Assembly (NCBI GenBank): GCA_035499215.1
Contig: DATJZH010000409.1
Span: forward strand, 1 to 46,693
Direction: 5' to 3'
DNA: 46,693 nucleotides
Origin: DATJZH01 sp035499215
Lineage (GTDB): Bacteria; Actinomycetota; Actinomycetes; Streptosporangiales; Streptosporangiaceae
Below the pieces are notes generated by a model that saw only the letters and a list, made by a program, of their open reading frames with translations, made no database searches and was not told the origin of the DNA. Shown piece by piece: positions 7,077-14,134 of the stretch. Position 1 is the first letter of the stretch. Every line of letters starts with the position of its first letter. A program made the translations under genes and the position numbers.

Positions 7077-9095
7077 CTATGCCGTGACCGTGAAGATGTG
7101 CGCCGGCGTCGTCTGCGGGTCAAGGCGGACGTAATTTGACTGGCTCCAGCGAAAGGACGCACCGGAGAGCTCATCGGTCACGGTGAATCCCGAGTCCGGA
7201 TCCAGTCCGAGCGCCGGGCCATCAAGCCAGATCGTGGCCTCGCGCGGCTGGTGCGGGTCAAGGTTCACCACGACAAGTACCGTGTCGCTGCCCGGCGCGC
7301 CCGTGGCCTGCGCACCGCTTCTCTTCGAGAAGCACAATATCTCCGGCCGGTCCGGGTAATGGAAACGCACGTTGCGAAGCTCGTGCAGGGCCGGGTGCGC
7401 GCGCCTGATGGCGTTCAGCGTGGTGATGAAGGGCGCGATGCTCTGCCCCGTCCGCTCGGCGTGCGCCCAGTCCCTGGGCCGGTAGGCATACTTCTCCGAG
7501 TCCAGGTACTCCTCGCTGCCCGGTGCCGCCGGGGTGTTCTCGCCGAGCTCGAAGCCGGAATAGACGCCCCACGAGGGCGACAGCAGCGCCGCCAGCACGG
7601 CGCGGACGCGGAACGCGGCCGGCCCGGCGTACTGCAGGTACTGGCACAGGATGTCCGGGGTGTTGACAAAAAAATTCGGCCGCATGTACGCGGCCGCCGC
7701 CCGCAGGTCGGCCATGTACTCGGTCAGTTCGGCGGCGGTGTTGCGCCAGGTGAAGTACGTGTAGGACTGGTGGAACCCGATCGCCGCCAGCGCGTGCATC
7801 ATAGCGGGCCGGGTGAAGGCCTCGGCCAGGAACAGGACATCGGGGTCGGTCGATGCGATCTCGGCCAGCAGCCGCTCCCAGAATCGCAGCGGCTTGGTGT
7901 GCGGGTTGTCCACCCGGAAGATCCTCACTCCATGGTCCATCCAGTGCCGCACGAGCTGCAGGACGCCGGCATAGATCCCTTCGGGATCGTTGTCGAAATT
8001 CAGCGGGAAGATGTCCTGGTACTTCTTCGGCGGGTTCTCGGCATACGCGATGCTGCCGTCCGCGCGAGTGGTGAACCACTCGGGGTGCTTGTTCACCCAG
8101 GGATGATCGGGCGATGCCTGCAGCGCCAGGTCCAGCGCCACCTCCATGCCGAGCTGGCCGGCCTTGGCGACGAACGCGTCGAAATCAGCCAGTGTGCCGA
8201 GATCCGGGTGGATCGCCTCGTGCCCCCCCGCGGGCGAGCCAATTGCCCACGGCGAGCCGGGATCCCCGGGCTCCGCATGCAGGGTATTGTTCTGGCCTTT
8301 CCGCGCGGTGCTGCCGATCGGGTGGACCGGCGGCAGGTAGACCACGTCGAAGCCCATCTCGGCAATGGCGTCCAGGCGGCCGGCCGCCGACTGCAGCGTG
8401 CCTGACACCGGCGCTTGCTGCCCGGAGGGATCGATCCTGGCACCCTCGGACCGCGGGAAGAATTCATACCACGCCCCGAACAGCGCGCGCTCACGGTCCA
8501 CGACCAGCGGGAACCAGGCTGACCGGGTCAGCAGATCGCGCAGCGGGTAGGCGCTCAGGATCGAGATCACGTCCGGCTGCGCCGCGGCGGCCAGCCGCTC
8601 GGGCGGCGCACTGGCGGGACTGCGAAGCTCGGCGGCGGCGGTCTTGAGCCTCGAGCGTGCCCGCCGGGCCTCATGCTCGGCCGACGGGTGCGCCCTGGCC
8701 GGCCGGATGCGGCCGGCGGCCCGCTCCAGCAGCCGCGCGCCCTCCTCGAGCATAAGCTCGACGTCCTGGCCGATCGGGATCTTGATGGCCGCGTCGTGCT
8801 GCCAGCGGGCAATGGGATCCCCCCACGCCTCGATCTGGAAGTGCCAGGTTCCCGTGCGCCCCGCCGTGACGTCGGCGCCGTAGCGGTCTGTTCCCTCGGC
8901 CAGCAGCCGCATCTGCACCAGCGGCAGCCACGCGCCGCCCGGATCGCGCAGCACCACGCCGGTGCCGAGCATCTCATGGCCCTCGCGGAAAACGGTGGCG
9001 CTGACCTGGAAGGTCTCGCCGGTCACTGCCCTGGCGGGATACCGCCCGCAGTGCACGACGGGCTGCACGTTCAGGATGGGAATTCTGCCGATCAC
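7077..9095 (-). CDS. glgE: Alpha-1,4-glucan:maltose-1-phosphate maltosyltransferase GlgE
   Basis: 672 residues, first gene of the operon. It transfers maltose from maltose 1-phosphate onto growing alpha-1,4-glucan chains in the cytoplasm. The start is GTG at 9095: MIGRIPILNVQPVV is the usual N-terminus of the family. There is no spaced ribosome site, but TAGTTT ends seven bases before the start, so the mRNA is probably leaderless. N-terminal beta domain, helical insert (about 110-160), then a GH13_3 barrel with VRIFRVDNPHTKP (nucleophile D396), VLFLAEAFTRP (acid/base E425), and LDLALQASPDHPWV. These residues sit two positions from the known S. coelicolor GlgE pair, as I recall it. Divergent from glgP. 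Confidence 0.97.
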   Translation of the reverse strand: MIGRIPILNVQPVVHCGRYPARAVTGETFQVSATVFREGHEMLGTGVVLRDPGGAWLPLVQMRLLAEGTDRYGADVTAGRTGTWHFQIEAWGDPIARWQHDAAIKIPIGQDVELMLEEGARLLERAAGRIRPARAHPSAEHEARRARSRLKTAAAELRSPASAPPERLAAAAQPDVISILSAYPLRDLLTRSAWFPLVVDRERALFGAWYEFFPRSEGARIDPSGQQAPVSGTLQSAAGRLDAIAEMGFDVVYLPPVHPIGSTARKGQNNTLHAEPGDPGSPWAIGSPAGGHEAIHPDLGTLADFDAFVAKAGQLGMEVALDLALQASPDHPWVNKHPEWFTTRADGSIAYAENPPKKYQDIFPLNFDNDPEGIYAGVLQLVRHWMDHGVRIFRVDNPHTKPLRFWERLLAEIASTDPDVLFLAEAFTRPAMMHALAAIGFHQSYTYFTWRNTAAELTEYMADLRAAAAYMRPNFFVNTPDILCQYLQYAGPAAFRVRAVLAALLSPSWGVYSGFELGENTPAAPGSEEYLDSEKYAYRPRDWAHAERTGQSIAPFITTLNAIRRAHPALHELRNVRFHYPDRPEILCFSKRSGAQATGAPGSDTVLVVVNLDPHQPREATIWLDGPALGLDPDSGFTVTDELSGASFRWSQSNYVRLDPQTTPAHIFTVTA

Positions 9096-9101
9096 CCCTG
9101 A

Positions 9102-9107
9102 AAACTA
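9102..9107 (-). promoter_or_regulatory. Probable -10 box of a leaderless glgE transcript
   Basis: TAGTTT on the minus strand, followed by six bases and then the glgE GTG. The only purine run (AGGG) touches the start codon and is too close to act as a ribosome site. No clear -35 was found. The divergent region 9096-9300 also contains a 10-bp palindrome GCACCGGTGC at 9200-9209. Confidence 0.5.
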
Positions 9108-9286
9108 CCCAGCCCCACTCCGGCCAAAGCGAGCAGCCCGGCTGGTAGCGGCCCGCGGCCCGCTGCCGCCGTTGCGAACTGCGATTCCGGCGCAAAAATG
9201 CACCGGTGCGGGCCGCCGCCGCGCCGCCGCGCAGAAAGCCCGCCAGTCAAGTGCGGCCCGAGGTTCCCGTCCGGCCCGGAACAGAT

Positions 9287-9292
9287 TAGTGT
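9287..9292 (+). promoter_or_regulatory. Possible -10 box for glgP
   Basis: TAGTGT lies eight bases before the GTG at 9301. No ribosome site is visible upstream of this start, which fits a leaderless or nearly leaderless transcript. Confidence 0.35.
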
Positions 9293-9300
9293 CGCTCAGC

Positions 9301-11934
9301 GTGAGAGCTATCCGCCGACTGACCGTCCATCCGGCCCTGCCGGAACCGCTGGCGCCGCTGCAGGACCTCATGCTGAACCTGCGCTGGTCCTGGCATGCCG
9401 AGACACTTGACTTGTTTGGCACGATCGATCAGGCCGCCTGGCAGCGCGTCGGGCGCGACCCGGCAGCGCTGCTGGCCCAGGTGTCGCAGGAGCGCCTGGT
9501 CAGCCTGGCCGCAGATCAGGATTTCCTGGGCAGGCTCAGGGACGCTGCCGACGAGCTGCGCGCCTACCTGACCGGCCCGCGCTGGTACCAGCAGGTCAGC
9601 GACCAGGCCGCGGGCTGGCCGCGCAGCGTCGCCTACTTCTCGCCGGAGTTCGGCATTACCGCGGCACTGCCGCAGTACTCCGGCGGCCTCGGCATTCTCG
9701 CCGGGGATCACCTGAAGGCGGCCAGCGACCTGGGCGTTCCGCTGACCGGCGTCGGCCTGCTGTACCGACACGGCTACTTCACCCAGTCGCTGTCGGCCGA
9801 GGGCTGGCAGATGGAGCGCTATCCGGCCAACGATCCGGCCGGCCTGCCGCTGACGCTGCTGCGCGACGGCCAGGGCTCCGCCGTCCGGGTGATGGTCAGG
9901 CTGGCCGACGGGATCCCGCTCGCCGCGCAGATCTGGATCGCGCAGGTTGGCCGGGTGCCGCTGCTGCTGCTCGACTCCTACGTGGAGGAGAACGAGCCGA
10001 GCCTGCGGGAGGTGACCGACCGGCTCTACGGCGGCGGCAGCGACCACCGGCTGCGCCAGGAGCTGCTGCTCGGCATCGGCGGCGTCCGGGCCCTGCGGGC
10101 TTACTGCGCGATCACCTCGCGGCCCGAGCCCGAGGTGTTCCACACAAACGAGGGCCACGCGGGCTTCCTCGGCCTTGATCGCATCCGCGAGTACGTCCAG
10201 CAGGGCCTGAGCTTCGACGAGGCCGCCGAGATGTGCCGGGCCGGCACGGTCTTCACCACCCACACGCCGGTGGCCGCCGGCATCGACAGGTTCACCAGGG
10301 AGCTCGTGCAGCGCCAGTTCGCTGACGGCGCCGCCGACCCGGCGCTGCCTTCCGAGCGGGTGCTCGCGCTCGGTGCCGAGAGCTTCCCCGGCGGGGACGC
10401 TGGAGTTTTCAACATGGCGGTGATGGGCATGCGGCTGGCCCAGCGGGTCAACGGCGTCAGCAGGCTGCACGGCGCGGTGAGCCGGGAGATGTTCAGCGGG
10501 CTGTGGCCTGGGTTCGATACCGATGAGGTGCCCATCGGGTCAGTCACCAACGGCGTGCACGCCCCGAGCTGGGTGGCGCCGGAGATCCTCGGCCTGCTTC
10601 AGGACGGCCGCCCGTCCGAGGATGCGGCCGAGGACGGCGCATCCTGGGAGCGGGCCCAGATCGGGCCGGCCCAGCTGTGGAAGATCCGCGGGCAGCTGCG
10701 GGCCCGGCTGGTGGATCAGGCCCGCCGGCGGCTGCGGGCATCCTGGCGGCAGCGCGGCGCTTCCGAGGCAGAGCTTTTCTGGATCGACGGCGTTCTCGAC
10801 GATCAGGTGCTCACGATCGGCTTTGCCCGCCGGGTTCCCGCCTACAAGCGGCTGACGTTGATGCTGCAGGATCCGGACCGGCTGATCGAGCTGCTGCTCG
10901 ACCCGGAGCGTCCGCTGCAGATCGTGATCGCCGGCAAGGCGCATCCGGCCGACGACAGTGGCAAGCTGTTCGTCCAGCAGATGGTGCAGTTCACCGACGA
11001 CCCGCGGGTCCGGCACCGCATCGTCTTCCTGCCCGACTACGACATGGGCCTGGCGCTGACCCTTGTGCAGGGCTGCGACGTCTGGCTGAACAACCCGCTC
11101 CGGCCGCTTGAGGCGTGCGGGACCTCGGGCATGAAGGCCGCGCTGAACGGCGGCCTCAACCTGTCGGTCCGCGACGGCTGGTGGGACGAGTGGTATGACG
11201 CCACCAACGGCTGGGCGATCCCGTCCGCCGACGACGTCAAAGATCCGCGGCGCAGGGACGAGCTCGAGGCGGCCGCGCTGTATGACCTGCTGGGCCAGTC
11301 AGTGGCTCCGCTGTTCTATGACAACTCAGCCGATGGCCTGCCGAGCCGCTGGCTGGAGATGATCGCCGGCACGCTGCGGACGCTGGGACCCAAGGCGCAG
11401 GCCACCCGGATGGTCCGCCAGTACGTGACCGAGTTCTACCTGCCCGCCGCGCGGGCTTCCCGCGCGCTCGCCGATGGCGCGGCCGCGGCTCCCGGTGCGC
11501 AGCCGCCGTACACCGGCGCCCGCGAGCTGGCCGCCTGGAAGCAGCGGGTCACCGCAGCGTGGCCGGCGGTCCGGGTCGACCACGTCGAGGCCGATGAAGG
11601 CACTCAGGTGCCTGGCGCGCCGCTGGCGGTCCGGGCCAGCATCGCGCTCGGCGAGCTGTCCCCCGCTGATGTGACCGTCGAGGTGGTCTACGGCAGCATC
11701 GGCGAATCCGACGAGCTCATCGACCCGGCACATGCGGCGCTGGCGATGGAGACGCCGCCGGGCGCCGACGGCGTGGCACGGTACGCGGGCGAGGCGCAGC
11801 TAGGGCGGCCGGGGCCGTTTGGCTATACAGTCCGGGTGCTCCCGCACCACCCGATGCTGGCGGTGCCAGCGGAACTGGGCCTCGTCACGGTGCCGGATGC
11901 CCCGGCCGGAATGGCGGACGGCGACCTGCGCTGA
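9301..11934 (+). CDS. glgP: Alpha-glucan (maltodextrin) phosphorylase GlgP, GT35
   Basis: 877 residues from GTG 9301; the N-terminus VRAIRRLTVHPALPEPL and the following LRWSWHAETLDLF match actinobacterial phosphorylases with a DUF3417-type N-terminal region. An in-frame GTG at 9289 is an alternative start. It cleaves alpha-1,4-glucan with phosphate to give glucose 1-phosphate, using pyridoxal phosphate. Motifs: FSPEFGITAALPQYSGGLGI, HTNEGHAGFLGLDRI, TTHTPVAAGIDRF, IGFARRVPAYKRLTL, and the PLP lysine motif ACGTSGMKAALNGGLNLSV near the C-terminal third. The last 120 residues form an extra beta-rich domain. It is divergent from glgE, so synthesis and breakdown of the same glucan may share a control region. 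Confidence 0.96.
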   Translation: MRAIRRLTVHPALPEPLAPLQDLMLNLRWSWHAETLDLFGTIDQAAWQRVGRDPAALLAQVSQERLVSLAADQDFLGRLRDAADELRAYLTGPRWYQQVSDQAAGWPRSVAYFSPEFGITAALPQYSGGLGILAGDHLKAASDLGVPLTGVGLLYRHGYFTQSLSAEGWQMERYPANDPAGLPLTLLRDGQGSAVRVMVRLADGIPLAAQIWIAQVGRVPLLLLDSYVEENEPSLREVTDRLYGGGSDHRLRQELLLGIGGVRALRAYCAITSRPEPEVFHTNEGHAGFLGLDRIREYVQQGLSFDEAAEMCRAGTVFTTHTPVAAGIDRFTRELVQRQFADGAADPALPSERVLALGAESFPGGDAGVFNMAVMGMRLAQRVNGVSRLHGAVSREMFSGLWPGFDTDEVPIGSVTNGVHAPSWVAPEILGLLQDGRPSEDAAEDGASWERAQIGPAQLWKIRGQLRARLVDQARRRLRASWRQRGASEAELFWIDGVLDDQVLTIGFARRVPAYKRLTLMLQDPDRLIELLLDPERPLQIVIAGKAHPADDSGKLFVQQMVQFTDDPRVRHRIVFLPDYDMGLALTLVQGCDVWLNNPLRPLEACGTSGMKAALNGGLNLSVRDGWWDEWYDATNGWAIPSADDVKDPRRRDELEAAALYDLLGQSVAPLFYDNSADGLPSRWLEMIAGTLRTLGPKAQATRMVRQYVTEFYLPAARASRALADGAAAAPGAQPPYTGARELAAWKQRVTAAWPAVRVDHVEADEGTQVPGAPLAVRASIALGELSPADVTVEVVYGSIGESDELIDPAHAALAMETPPGADGVARYAGEAQLGRPGPFGYTVRVLPHHPMLAVPAELGLVTVPDAPAGMADGDLR

Positions 11935-12250
11935 CGGCCGGCGACCGTTTCCTGATCCGGCTTCCCGGCCGTTACTGAGCGCGGCCCGGTCGGCGGCGGC
12001 CGAACGCCATGTCTGCAACGCACCGTTGCCGGCAAATTACGCCGTGTCAGTAAACCACGGGTAGCGACGCGGCGTCCCCCTACGAGGACATCATGGCGGC
12101 GGCAGGAATTTCTTCCTGTCCCAGGCAGAACGCCAGCAAAACCGAAAGGGGCATGACATCCTGTGATAGAACGCTGGCGGTAAGTGACGAGACGTTTCGT
12201 CACTCTCTGCTACTGAGCCATTACCCCCGAATTCGAGAGGACCTGCCCTC
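11935..12250. other. Intergenic region upstream of the BldC-like gene
   Basis: 316 bases without a gene. It holds several inverted repeats: GCAACG-CAC-CGTTGC at 12015-12029, CCGTG...CACGG at 12042-12060, CAGGAA-TTTC-TTCCTG at 12103-12118, and a 22-bp near-perfect palindrome at 12183-12204. This density of symmetric sites suggests a regulated promoter region for the small regulator downstream. No promoter with good -35/-10 spacing could be picked with confidence. Confidence 0.5.
12183..12204. promoter_or_regulatory. 22-bp palindrome upstream of the BldC-like gene (candidate operator)
   Basis: Left arm AGTGACGAGAC, right arm GTTTCGTCACT; the arms are inverted copies with one mismatch pair. It ends 46 bases before the GTG of the BldC-like gene. 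There is no T-run after it and the glgP stop is 250 bases away, so an operator is more likely than a terminator. Confidence 0.5.
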
Positions 12251-12469
12251 GTGAGAACTCAGATCAAGCCGGACAACCGCCTGCTGACCCCGGCCGAGGT
12301 CGCCGCGATGCTCAGGGTGGACCCGAAGACCGTCACCCGATGGGCGCGGTGCGGCAAACTCTCCTCGATCCGCACGCCCGGCGGGCACCGTCGCTACAGC
12401 GAGGCGGAGGTGCGCAGCTTCCTGAACGGCTGGCACGGCGTCACGATGCCACGCGCCTCCGGCGAGTGA
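12251..12469 (+). CDS. bldC: BldC-type small MerR-like DNA-binding regulator
   Basis: 72 residues, GTG start with GAGAGGA nine bases upstream. Nearly the whole protein is one winged helix-turn-helix: LLTPAEVAAMLRVDPKTVTR, then WARCGKLSSIRTPGGHRRYS, close to Streptomyces BldC, which binds DNA as head-to-tail oligomers and times development. There is no effector-binding domain, as expected for BldC. The N-terminal ten and C-terminal ten residues vary. BldC in Streptomyces acts on many promoters; whether this copy is the orthologue or one of the BldC-like excisionase-type regulators is not decided by sequence alone. It has its own upstream region rich in palindromes and no obvious operon partner. 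Confidence 0.88.
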   Translation: MRTQIKPDNRLLTPAEVAAMLRVDPKTVTRWARCGKLSSIRTPGGHRRYSEAEVRSFLNGWHGVTMPRASGE

Positions 12470-12866
12470 CGCGGCCCAGTCCCTGCCTCAGTACGCCAGC
12501 GGCAGGGAGCCGGCCCGCTGTCGGCTGCCCGCGCCGGCCAGGCCAGTCTGGCTGAGCATCGCCGATCGCGCGCCTGCTCATCGGCTGGGTTCGGCCCTTC
12601 GCGGCAGTGCGCGTTAAGGTCGGCGCGCTAAGGTCGGCCAGTGAGTCCGGTGGCCACCCCCGGTACTCAGCGAGGGGACTGAACATGGGAGTCATGCTAA
12701 GCCTGGACCGACCGGGGCCGGTCCAGCGCCAGCGGCACGGAAACCACGCCAGGAGCGCCGGGGACCGGGTGGCCGGAAACGGCGGCCGGCCGGCGGCGCG
12801 GCATGGTCCGGCCGCGCGCTGGCCGCGGCGGCTGCGTAGGATCGGGGCTCGGCATGGAGGTGCTGC
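12470..12866. other. Intergenic region between the BldC-like gene and the enoyl-CoA hydratase gene
   Basis: 397 bases. No convincing gene. A small open frame at 12685-12888 (ATG after GAGGGGACTGAAC) encodes an Arg/Gly/Ala-rich product with no recognisable pattern and runs into the next gene in another frame. The region contains a tandem 14-bp repeat at 12611-12638. The ribosome site GGAGGT of the next gene is at 12856-12861. Confidence 0.5.
12611..12638. repeat. 14-bp tandem repeat, two copies
   Basis: GCGTTAAGGTCGGC at 12611-12624 and GCGCTAAGGTCGGC at 12625-12638, one mismatch. Intergenic. Confidence 0.8.
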
Positions 12867-13646
12867 ATGGGCGACCTCGTACAGGTAGCGGCCAATCGGG
12901 CGGTGGCGACCATCCGGCTCGACCGGCCGCCGATGAATGCGCTGAACGCGCAGGTTCAGGCGGAGATCGCAGCCGCAGCCGAGCAGGTCAGCGCTGATCC
13001 CGCGGTCCGCGCCGTCATCATCTACGGCGGCCCGAAGGTATTCGCCGCCGGCGCGGACATCAAGGAGATGTCCGGTGCCAGCTACAGCCAGATGGCAGTC
13101 CGCACCCGGCGGCTGCAGGACTCCTTCACCGCCGTGGCGAAGATCCCCAAGCCGGTGGTGGCGGCCATCACCGGCTATGCGCTGGGCGGCGGGCTGGAGC
13201 TCGCGCTGTGCGCGGACTTCCGGATAGCCGGCGAGAGCGCCAGGGTCGGCCAGCCCGAGGTCTTGCTTGGCGTGATACCCGGGGCCGGCGGGACCCAGCG
13301 GCTGCCGCGGCTGATCGGGCCCGCCAGGGCCAAGGACATCGTGTACACGGGCCGGTTCGTCGGCGCCGCCGAGGCCCTCGCCATCGGGCTGCTCGACCAG
13401 GTAGTGCCCGATGCCGAGGTCTATGCCGCAGCCCGCGACCTGGTGGCGCGTTACGCGGGCGGTCCGGCCATCGCGCTGCGCGCGGCCAAGCAGGCCATTG
13501 ACGCGGGCCTGGACGTTGACCTGGACAGCGGCCTGGAGATCGAGCGGCTGAATTTCGCCGGCCTGTTCGGCACCGAAGACCAGCAGACCGGCATGCGCAG
13601 CTTCATCGAGAACGGGCCGGGCAAGGCCACGTTCGCCGGGCGGTGA
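12867..13646 (+). CDS. Enoyl-CoA hydratase/isomerase (crotonase family)
   Basis: 259 residues, ATG with GGAGGT five bases upstream. It probably hydrates 2-enoyl-CoA in fatty acid or related acyl-CoA breakdown. Crotonase features: FAAGADIKEM (oxyanion-hole strand, CoA-binding), ALGGGLELALCADFRIA with the first catalytic-type Glu, and GQPEVLLGVIPGAGGTQRLP with the second Glu and the glycine-rich oxyanion loop. Both glutamates needed for hydratase activity are present, which favours hydratase over isomerase or decarboxylase. The C-terminal helical trimerisation part is present (QQTGMRSFIENGP). The next gene starts four bases after its stop, so the two are co-transcribed. The natural substrate cannot be told from sequence. 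Confidence 0.92.
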   Translation: MGDLVQVAANRAVATIRLDRPPMNALNAQVQAEIAAAAEQVSADPAVRAVIIYGGPKVFAAGADIKEMSGASYSQMAVRTRRLQDSFTAVAKIPKPVVAAITGYALGGGLELALCADFRIAGESARVGQPEVLLGVIPGAGGTQRLPRLIGPARAKDIVYTGRFVGAAEALAIGLLDQVVPDAEVYAAARDLVARYAGGPAIALRAAKQAIDAGLDVDLDSGLEIERLNFAGLFGTEDQQTGMRSFIENGPGKATFAGR

Positions 13647-13649
13647 CCG

Positions 13650-14060
13650 GTGACCGAGCCGAGTGACAGTCCCTCGCTTGACATGGTCACCGCGGCGCTG
13701 CGCGCCGACAGCGCCGATGTCGCCATGTACGCGCGGGTGCTGACCGAATCGCTGGGGGACTCGCTGCCGCCGGGAGTCGTCGCCATCGAGCGGGACAGGA
13801 CGGTGTCGGACCGGATGCATGGCCGCCCCGGCGCGGTGTCCAAGATCACTGTCCGGCTGGGCGAGCAGGTGCTGACGCTCGCCATCCAGCGCGGCGGGCC
13901 GGCTGCCGAGATCTGCCGCGAGGTGCGCGGCGTGGTGCTGTCCCGCCAGCCGGTCGCGCTGGGCGACTGGGCTGCCGAGCTGGCCAGGGCGCTGGTCAGC
14001 TACGCGGAGCGGAACGCCGACGCGGCCAGGGCGCTGCGGCGCCTGGTGGCGGGAAGCTGA
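13650..14060 (+). CDS. Small conserved-looking protein of unknown function
   Basis: 136 residues, GTG start three bases after the stop codon of the enoyl-CoA hydratase gene, so probably translated by coupling. I do not recognise the family. It has no signal peptide or membrane segment. The middle reads as alternating beta strands (KITVRLGEQVLTLAIQ), the ends as amphipathic helices (LGDWAAELARALVSYAERNA). Composition and third-position GC resemble neighbouring genes, so it is likely a real gene. Close packing behind the hydratase suggests a shared role or simple co-transcription. Confidence 0.75.
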   Translation: MTEPSDSPSLDMVTAALRADSADVAMYARVLTESLGDSLPPGVVAIERDRTVSDRMHGRPGAVSKITVRLGEQVLTLAIQRGGPAAEICREVRGVVLSRQPVALGDWAAELARALVSYAERNADAARALRRLVAGS

Positions 14061-14120
14061 CCCCGTGACGAGCCGCCTTATTACCCGGTTGGCGCGGGCA
14101 CGCCGGCCGGGAGGAATCCG

Positions 14121-14126
14121 TAGGCT
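14121..14126 (+). promoter_or_regulatory. Probable -10 box of the Ser/Thr kinase gene
   Basis: TAGGCT lies eight bases before the ATG at 14135. GAGG at 14111 is about 20 bases from the start, too far for a ribosome site, so a leaderless transcript is likely. Confidence 0.45.
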
Positions 14127-14134
14127 GTGAAGTC

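Noticed and set aside
8962..9300. Upstream extension of glgP to an earlier ATG
   Set aside because: The added residues lie over the glgE start and promoter region and do not resemble the phosphorylase N-terminus, which begins at VRAIRRLTVHP.
12685..12888. Small frame (ATG after GAGGGGACTGAAC) before the enoyl-CoA hydratase
   Set aside because: Arg/Gly/Ala-rich, no family pattern, and it runs into the hydratase start in another frame; could be real but not supported.
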